Below are positions 53,701 through 62,700 of a stretch of 64,000 nt of DNA, in pieces (positions within the stretch are counted from its first letter, which is position 1; every line of letters begins with the position of its first letter). Under the pieces are notes generated by a model. That model searched no databases, was not told the origin of the DNA, and saw nothing but the letters and a program-made list of their open reading frames with translations. Source of the DNA: Membranipora membranacea (taxonomy: Eukaryota; Bryozoa; Gymnolaemata; Cheilostomatida; Membraniporidae); the NCBI GenBank assembly GCA_914767715.1, contig OU612075.1, positions 20,212,001 through 20,276,000 of the forward strand, written 5' to 3'. The translations under genes and the position numbers were made by a program.

Positions 53701-56700
53701 TATCAATCTGTAATATGAAATAATGAAATACCGTATCAGGGTATGTTGTAACACTTGACATGACTGTATTATCTGGTGATAGTAATATACATCATCACAG
53801 TAACTGCTTTTCATGTTTATCTTTTTCAAATTCTGTATGTCTGCTGGCTTTGCAAGTAACCTTGCCAATTCATATTTGTTTCAGTGTGCTGTCTGAGTTT
53901 TAAAACTGTTGGTACGAGAAGTACACTTGAGGAGTATGTATTAGCTAGCGTTTAGTTTAGCTAATTATATGGTGACTTAATGTTAGCTAGCACTCGATTT
54001 CACAGGAGTTGATGACAAGTTGATTGCCAGCCATTAATCTTATTGTTTCAAGTCTGCATGTAATGGCTAACTTCTCCTCCCGTATATGCTTTACTCCAGA
54101 GTTAAATGAAATCTGGGGCTCACTTACATGTCTCCTATCCAGAAGTATATCTCTGAACATATTAGAGGGTACAGCTGCCGGGGTACTGCTGCCGTTGTCA
54201 AACATATCAGTGTTACATGACTTAGCGTACTTAAACAGTGACTCTGTGTTACCTACAATCAGAAATACATTGTATGAACCATGAGCACTACTCAGTTTAG
54301 CCTGTCGTGTCAGGCTTTGTTGTGGGGGAGGGGGGAACCAAGCTTATCCATGCCTACAACCAAGCTTGTCAAGGCTATAGTCAATTCAGGACAAAAAAAA
54401 GACAGGTTTTTCAGTAGGACCTTGACAATCAATGAGGTGATGATGATAAACATCCAAGAACTGATTCTAGGAAAAACTGGATCACATTAGGTCCAATTTG
54501 CTTGTATTTGGAGTTGCTCCACTTTGTTGGTAGAGGGGGCAACTCCAAATATACAGGTTGATAGCAATTGAGCGAAAAGAAATACCAGTATTGGTCTTCC
54601 AGGTAATGACCATTCCCTTACTATATGTTGAAAAAACATAAATGGTGTATAGTGAGTTGAGACAGTATGGCATGATAAGTCCTTACAATATGCAAATAAA
54701 TCACGAGATTATGCATAAAAAAGATCACATAAAACAGCAGTGTGAAGTTTAAGTCTGAAAATGACTGCCTGTTCCATCTAGTGAGTATCTTCTGTGACGA
54801 TATTATGAGAATGTGTGTATATTTGGTAGTAACCCCAGATCACTATAGTAAATTTAAGATCCTAAAGTGTGCCCACCCCCGTATTTAAAACTCTACTCGA
54901 TGGCATCAAATTCATTTTGAAGATTCTTAGGATACTTGGATTAATTCATGTTCTTATGATCAGAGATGCACATATAATAGATAATCGCATCACTGTGGAT
55001 AGATGGTTACACATGCAGTAGAGTATTGTGGACAAAACCTACCTAGGATACCGGTGTTCTTATTGAGAGTGACTGTCTTATGATGATTACTGTCAGCATA
55101 CAGAATAAGCTGACTGTTCTCGCATGACTTTTTACACATGAGTCCCAGTAAGATTCCGACTTCAACAACCTGAAGGTACAAAGTTTATAATGAGAAATAT
55201 TTATGGTACAGTATGTGGGTTGTGGGTTAAAAAAAATCGCAAGTGTTGTCTCTGTCCGAAGACTGAGAAATATCAGTGCCTTAAGGGCGCGGCCGCCGTA
55301 TTCGGCGCCAAGTTGCTCTCAGTTTGAAGGCAGGTCGGAGCACACCTTGGGCGTCATATGAGCCCAGTAGTCAGTAGACCGCAGCGGGATTCGAACCCAG
55401 GACCTCCAATGCTTACCAGGACCTCTAACCAACTGAGCTACCTCCTACTACCTTGTCTACTTTGAAGCAACAAGAGAGCACTGCTTAACATTACCGGAAG
55501 CCTTTTTTTTTCATAACTTTTTTTTTATAAATTTAAGCTTAAACTGAAACTGAAAAGCAATTCAAATCACAAACATCATTTCAGTTCAGTTTCATGAAAT
55601 GATCTGGAATAATTTCATTTTTCTGCATACACAGCTAAAATCCTGAAAAATTACTTCAGTTGAAATCAAGTTGTTGAAAATCAATTCAAACCTGGTTTAC
55701 CTGGCGAGGTTGTCCCATGCCTTTGTAAGTTGTGCAAGGCTTGAACATACTGGATCCGACGTTACACAGCATCAAGGTAACACCTGGTATCGGCGGCACG
55801 TTGAAGTTGGTAGCAATCTCAACAGAACGGTCTAATGCCTTGCGATATCTCTCTACCACTGACAAATCATACTTCAAATCTCTGAAAGAAGCAAAAATGA
55901 TAATAATGCTGATAAACATTGATCAACTGATGGAACGTCCAAATCTAGGTCCATGAACTCAAGTTCAACACCAGGAATCAGATCTATCTATTGAAGTTAA
56001 AACATGGTGCTTTGGTTCTATTTGGATTTATATATCTAGGGCTGAGGTGAGAAACTTTTTTATTGGTTGGCTAAGACATTGGCCTAGGGAGTTTCATTCG
56101 ATATCGAAGAACTGTTCATGCCTTCTCCTAGTCCACTTTATATCTAGCGGGACTGATATTTCAGGATATTCATGTTAAGTCGCTCTCATTAAATGCAAGT
56201 GTTTAGGGAGTTGGCCCCTTCCGTGAAAATATTAAAGCAGCATCATCTGATATTTGGACTCTTCAACCTCAGGATCTCGCTGCTTCTTTCTCACATCAAC
56301 ATTCTGAGCATACATTGGTTAGAGCAAGTTTGATTCCAAATCCCTCCCTGGCCCAACCTCTACTTAGTGAATAACATAAGCCTAGTTTATGTGCTTAAAC
56401 ATGGCCCGAGTTGATAATAGAAGCCGTCAAGATCACACACACACAGGAAATGTGGTTGATGAACAAAATGCTACTATTACCAACCATGTGAGTAGCTTTG
56501 TCAACCGGCTTCTTTTTTACAAAGTGGCCGCTTGACAAGGCTTCCCTGTAAGCGCTAGAACATTTAAACTGCATAAAGCCCCATATTTGTTTCTCATTAT
56601 CCATTGCCAATGCACAATATGAAGCACATAGCACATACTGTTTGAGTTTCTTTTTCATCTGAGCTTGAGCCTGGTCACCTCGTCTCTGTTGTTTAGTTTT

Positions 56701-59700
56701 CTTCTTGCCCCGTCTGTCTGCTGTGCCATCTAATCTATTACTCTCAATATTCTCTAGTTTCTCAGCCAACTCAATCAACTTCTCCTCTATGTAACGAGAA
56801 AAATATGAATGTAAGACTAATATGACCATAATGACAAGGAGTGACAGTTAACTCGTTGATAGTACTAATGTGAGACACTTAGTGAGACATGAAAGATCAA
56901 CATAGCCTAGATTCTTTCTACCTTGTAGTACTACAGTGAGTTTGATACGCTTTTATAAGGTTGGAGCTATGCATGCTATGCAGCTCAAGAGTGTTGGAAA
57001 TCTTGGCTTTTATTGGTAGTAAATCTCTTCCTATTTAAATAGGCTACGCCAAATTAATCCACTTCTCGTTCGCTCAATTAACATAGATTGGGGTCACTGT
57101 GAGAATCCACAATATCATGGGAAAGTGATTCACATGTACTGCTTTTCCATGTTTTGGAATTGATCAGAGTTGTTCCCCATTCCGAAGCATAGGAACAACA
57201 ACTCCGAATTGAAACAGGGATTCATTCATGCCCAATTTGATGCATGATTGGCCAATCCGATCCATAGAAACGTAGCTAAAGATGACTCAGCATCCTAGCT
57301 GTAGATCAGTACAAAGACAACACCGAATCATGGAAAAGTCACCCTCAGGACAATTATGACTTGCAGTCGATGAATACCATTCCTTAGTTCATTGGTATAA
57401 AATATGATTGTGGTTACAAATATAGGTAGGTGAGCCAAAACGCGTTGAGGGTGCCAAGTTACACCAAGTAAGCTGTAAGCTCCTCCTGTGGGGTTTTAAG
57501 GTAGGGTTTTGAAGGTATATCAATAGCCAATGGAAGCCCCAAATGAGCCAATTCTGATATGGATAATTTAATTATACTGAATTGAGGCCACTCCATTTAG
57601 CACTCTAGGGGAGAAACAGAAAAACATAAATACTCACGGTGTTTGTTATAATCGTTCTCCAGTTCGTTGAGTACAGTGTATGCAGAGAAGAATCGAAAGG
57701 GGAACTGTTTACTATGAGTGACTGCTCCCTCATCGGTCAGCTTACCGAGCACCCACTGATGGTGCTTCTCACTAATACCAGCCTTCATCATGTTACGAAT
57801 ATTACGCAGCATCGCCATAAACGGCAACTTCTTATGGTCTGTGAGGCATAAAATAGTTTATTTTCTTTATATTTGTATTTTTACATCGATATAACGGGCT
57901 TTATTTCATTGATCAAGGATTCAAACAGAATAGAAAATCCATTACTGATCTCAGATATATTATGATGGTATTGTAACTACGCTATAAGAAATGACATGGA
58001 TTTTTTCTTGATCATATTTTAATTTAATCATGATACATAATATAACTATGAACTAGGCAACTGTCTCAGCATTTGAACATTGGAAGTCATGCATAACAAA
58101 CCAATCAGACAAACTATTGTATGACATAAGATATCATTGATATTATATCGTATCATTGGTGGAACACATATTTATATCTTATGCAAGACTATAAACAAGC
58201 ACAGCTTACTGAAATAAACCACCAACGGTAAAATATAAATTTTACTCCTCTTAATTCAGTCTTTATATATTTCAGAACTCCTGTTAGTACAGAAAATGCA
58301 AATTTATATCTTGAGCCATATCTCAATGCATTCTAATGTCATCTGCTTATTTGGGACAAAATTTTGTGGTCTTCGAATTGAATTTAATGGAATGCACTGT
58401 ATCGTTATTATCTAGAGAATCTTACCTATAAGCGACTGCCACACCTCAGCCTTATTACCCCTCAGTGATACCTGTGTCTCCCATGTCTCTGGTATTGGTA
58501 ATCTCATTCTCTTACCTGCCTGGTCCTCGTCATACTCACCTAAACAATAAGCACAGATTATTATATATACAGTTTCAAAAACTTTATATTATATATGGTT
58601 AAAAACAGAAAACAAATTAAATGTCTTTTTAAACTCAAAACCAGTAAAGGTACATTTACGCAGATGAGTTTTTTTTATGAGCTTTTATTGGAAGCAACTA
58701 AAAATCTGTATTTTTTGTGGCAAAGTCACCAATCGCAGATTTCCGGATGTTTCAAATGACAGCTTATATAAAAGAAATATCGGATCAAATAATCTGATGG
58801 ACAAATCTTATGGAAAAATCTTCAGCGTAAATGCACCTTAAAGCATCCATGAAATTAATAATGGAATTATTAAAGCTGTTTCTCCGGCAAATCAGCTTCA
58901 AAACAAGCCCAAAATTGACTCTCTCGGACAACTACAGGCTGTGTTATGGGGCACTAAAGTCGGCCTTTTCAATATTCGCTCGTGAAATCGGAAAGCTTGG
59001 GTGTGAGGTCACATCAGGGTTTTCGGCCAGTATTCGACATTTTTTGTATATGGAACTATTAAAGTGAAACCAACTTTTTTCTCCCACAAATTATGCGTTT
59101 ATCTCCTTCAATTTTTTTCGCTTTGGATTAATCTCTATGATGACATGAGCTACGTTGGATTTCAACTCGTTTCATCAAATTTTGACAAAATTAAACGAGT
59201 CCAAAGTTTCTAATGGTAGACATATACGCAAAAAGTATGTCTATGACATCATATCCCCTTGCGCAAAGCTCGCGAGCGAACCTCAGTGAGGCCTTACTTT
59301 GATAAGACGTAACTTCAGTCCTAGTTGACCAATTTGGCTGTTCTTGGGCTCATTTTAAAGCTTAAAAGCTGGAGCTGTTCCCCTGATTACTTTAAGGTTT
59401 ATTTCATGGATGCTTTAACAGAGCAAACAACACTGGCTTATACAGTAAAATCTGCTGTATGTCTGTGTTGTGACGAGCTACTCGAATCGACGAACTCGTA
59501 AAATTGCAGGTATGGCGTGATTAATTAGGAAGTCAGGTTATGTCTTGCGAGCTTGTCATACTTTACTTAAAAGACTAATTAAGAAAGTACAATGATAAGA
59601 TTTGTTCCACTTACCAGGCAAGTTAAACTTGTAGAAATCATCCCTGGTGGATGGGTATTTCTTGCCGATAAGAGACATAACATGATCGACAGGTTTGGAG

Positions 59701-62700
59701 ATATGCAGCTGACGGATGAGCTGCTTCAGAGTAAATGTCTTCAGTTCTACCTGAGAGTCATCTCCATCACTATCCTCATCGGGCTCTACAGCAGCTGGTC
59801 GGATACCTGCATGTCATAAAGAAAGAGTATGTGTTATGGTCTTTTCAGGTTTGGTAAGCATCGCTAAAATGCTGCCCTATAGTTAGTCATGTGTCAATAT
59901 TACTTTAGCTTGGCACGTAACCCCGTCAATTCATATTCTCTTCAGTGCATCGTCTTACTTTCTTATTATTTACTGTCGGTAGGAGAAATACACTAGACGA
60001 GCATTCATTAACTATCTATCTCTTATTTACAGCTTCCAATGTTATGTTATCCTTGAATGAGATTGCTTCCACTAAAAGCTATATGTATATATTCATTTAC
60101 ACATACATGTGGGTACAATATATATAGATATACACAGAAATACATAAGTACAAGTGTTGAGACCAGTAATGAAAAAGAAGCCACATTTTGTTTTTTTGAA
60201 CATTATGCAGACAGAAACAAAGATAATTATGACACTGGATCACCTGATTTGGCATGTCTCTGTGCTCTTCTTTCCTCTCGTCTGCTCGGTTTCTTTTTAT
60301 CGACGGCTCTTTTCTTTTTCTCCTTGTTGTACTTTCCTACAATCATATGAGTGATCGCAATGGAAAAATATTTATTTTTCTCAACCCAATGACTAACAAG
60401 ATTACCCAAATCTCCACATTTCCCATATATCCCAAGTCCATTAGATAAAAGTCAGCTCCTTAGAGGGTAAAAAACCACTGATAATTGGTCTTTTATCTGA
60501 TGGCATTGTTCTGGCACTATGACACTATTATTTTGAAACAATAAATACACTAGTCGAAGATATGAACAGGCAAAACAGGTCGCACAATTGATATATGTTA
60601 GTCCTGAGATGCTTTGGTAATTATGCATTGGAATTTATATTAGAAAACAATACTGGGATCACTTACCTAACTGATACTTGTCAAAGTCAGGGAATTTCTC
60701 AACCATAACTTTTCTCAGTGAAGTCGGTAGAGCTCCAAAACTTAGGGCCTTATTCTGAAATGTCTAAAAAAAGAAAATTCAAACCGAAATTAAAATATGT
60801 ATGGTTGGTATTGTCAATAGCAAGATGTCCCAAATTTTTATTTTTGAACTTTGTCATAATACATTTAGTTACTCTAGTTGGACACAAGAAGCCAGTCAAA
60901 ACTGTTGCAACTTTCTCCAATCAATCTCATTCAACAGATGTGCCGAGAATGAAAATACCAAAGTACGCCTAACTACAAATCCATTTATGAAATAAGAACC
61001 TAGACTATGCTACTCTACCTGGTAGATTTCAGCCACTTCTATCCAATCAGAAGGCAGGCCGATGGTTGCCTTGAAGTATTTCTTCAGGAAGGGACGACAC
61101 TTGACATTGTTAGCGGCGTAGGCTAGCAGGAATGTAGAGGCGCCTCTGATGTTCAAATCCTTTCTGCTGTATATGGCGACCTGAAACGGATTTCAATCAT
61201 ATTATTATAAATGCTTGGAAATATTTTGTCAGACACCATGCAATTTGATCATCGACATGTGAGAATCATACTAACTAGGGGACAATTGATAATGCACCAT
61301 GTGAAAGTATTTAAACACGAGGTTGTTTTCATGAACATTATCAACAGAACTGATTTGGGAGGAAACTCTTAGTAATGAGGATGAATTATAAGCGGAATAT
61401 ATAGCATGTGAGGTGTTTGTCTGTCACTCCTCAAGCTCATTATCAATGCCACTATTTTTGGATATGATTATCACATCTTGAAACATCTAAATTGACTACA
61501 CAACTTAACCAATGCCTCGATATCACATGGCATAGATACATTATCATCGGGATTGTGAGATGGCGCCATTGGTTAGTGCGCTTGCTATTTACTGCCAGGT
61601 GATTGGTGCTGCAGGAGTTGTTGGTTCGAGTCCCACTGTTCATTAATCATTAGAATATATATCACTAGAATATAAATTATTAGAATATATATTATAACTA
61701 TATCACAAAATAGGATAATCATCAAAATGTAGTCAATAGGATATATATATCTGTCTCACCTTGAGTATAAATTCAGGATCATACTGAGCCACCTCGTCAC
61801 ACATGGACACAAAATCTTTCCTAGTCGGGTCCTCGATAGCCTTAAAGTTTGGTGCTCTCAGTAAGGAGGCGCTCATCGCATTCACAAATTTCCTCTACAA
61901 ATAAATGATTCCAATTAAGTTAATCCTGTAGGAGCAGAAAGTAAAGATGATCAAGTCATGGAATCTGGTATCATCTCAGTTAGTTTAGAATTTGATGAAG
62001 GTAGAGTAATCTACATATTTTCTAGGCGTGTCTGTTTAAAATTACGGATTTGAAAGCTGTATCACAAAATCGCATTGTGGTACTCTAAGTCTATCAACTA
62101 CATCAAATGCATACTCATAATGTGTTGGTTGCTTCTAAATTCCTTTCCCAATACCGAAAGAAACAGAGGTCTGACGTAGTCGGAATTCTGAGATTGGTCT
62201 TGCAAGACGTGCAGGAGTCCTGAGATTCCTAAGACTTGCAGTTTTGGTGTAATTGGGGATCGGCCTGTATCACTTGCAAATTTATCGTCTGCTCTTTCAA
62301 AAAAGTCAGTATCAATTAACAGGTTAATTACGAGTCTTACTTGATTTCATGTCATCCATTGTTGTTACCATAAACATGTACAATATGACTTCATGATTCA
62401 AAAAATGATTACCTTGATGTCTGCAGCAAAATCTACTTTCTCCCCTCTCTGTTTTCTCTCCTCAGTGGCAGATAATTCCATATCTATCTCATCATTGTCA
62501 GCATCGATAGCTGCCTGACTCCAGTCTATAGCATATCTTACTCTCTTCACTTCACTTCCAATGTCAATCAGCTCCTAGACAATAATTTATGCGGAAATAT
62601 TTTACATGAAGGAGAGCGTAACTTCAAACTCAACAGTTTTGACTTTACTTATCATTTAAACTAACCTTACAATGAGTTTTTTTCTGATTGGTAGTCACAA

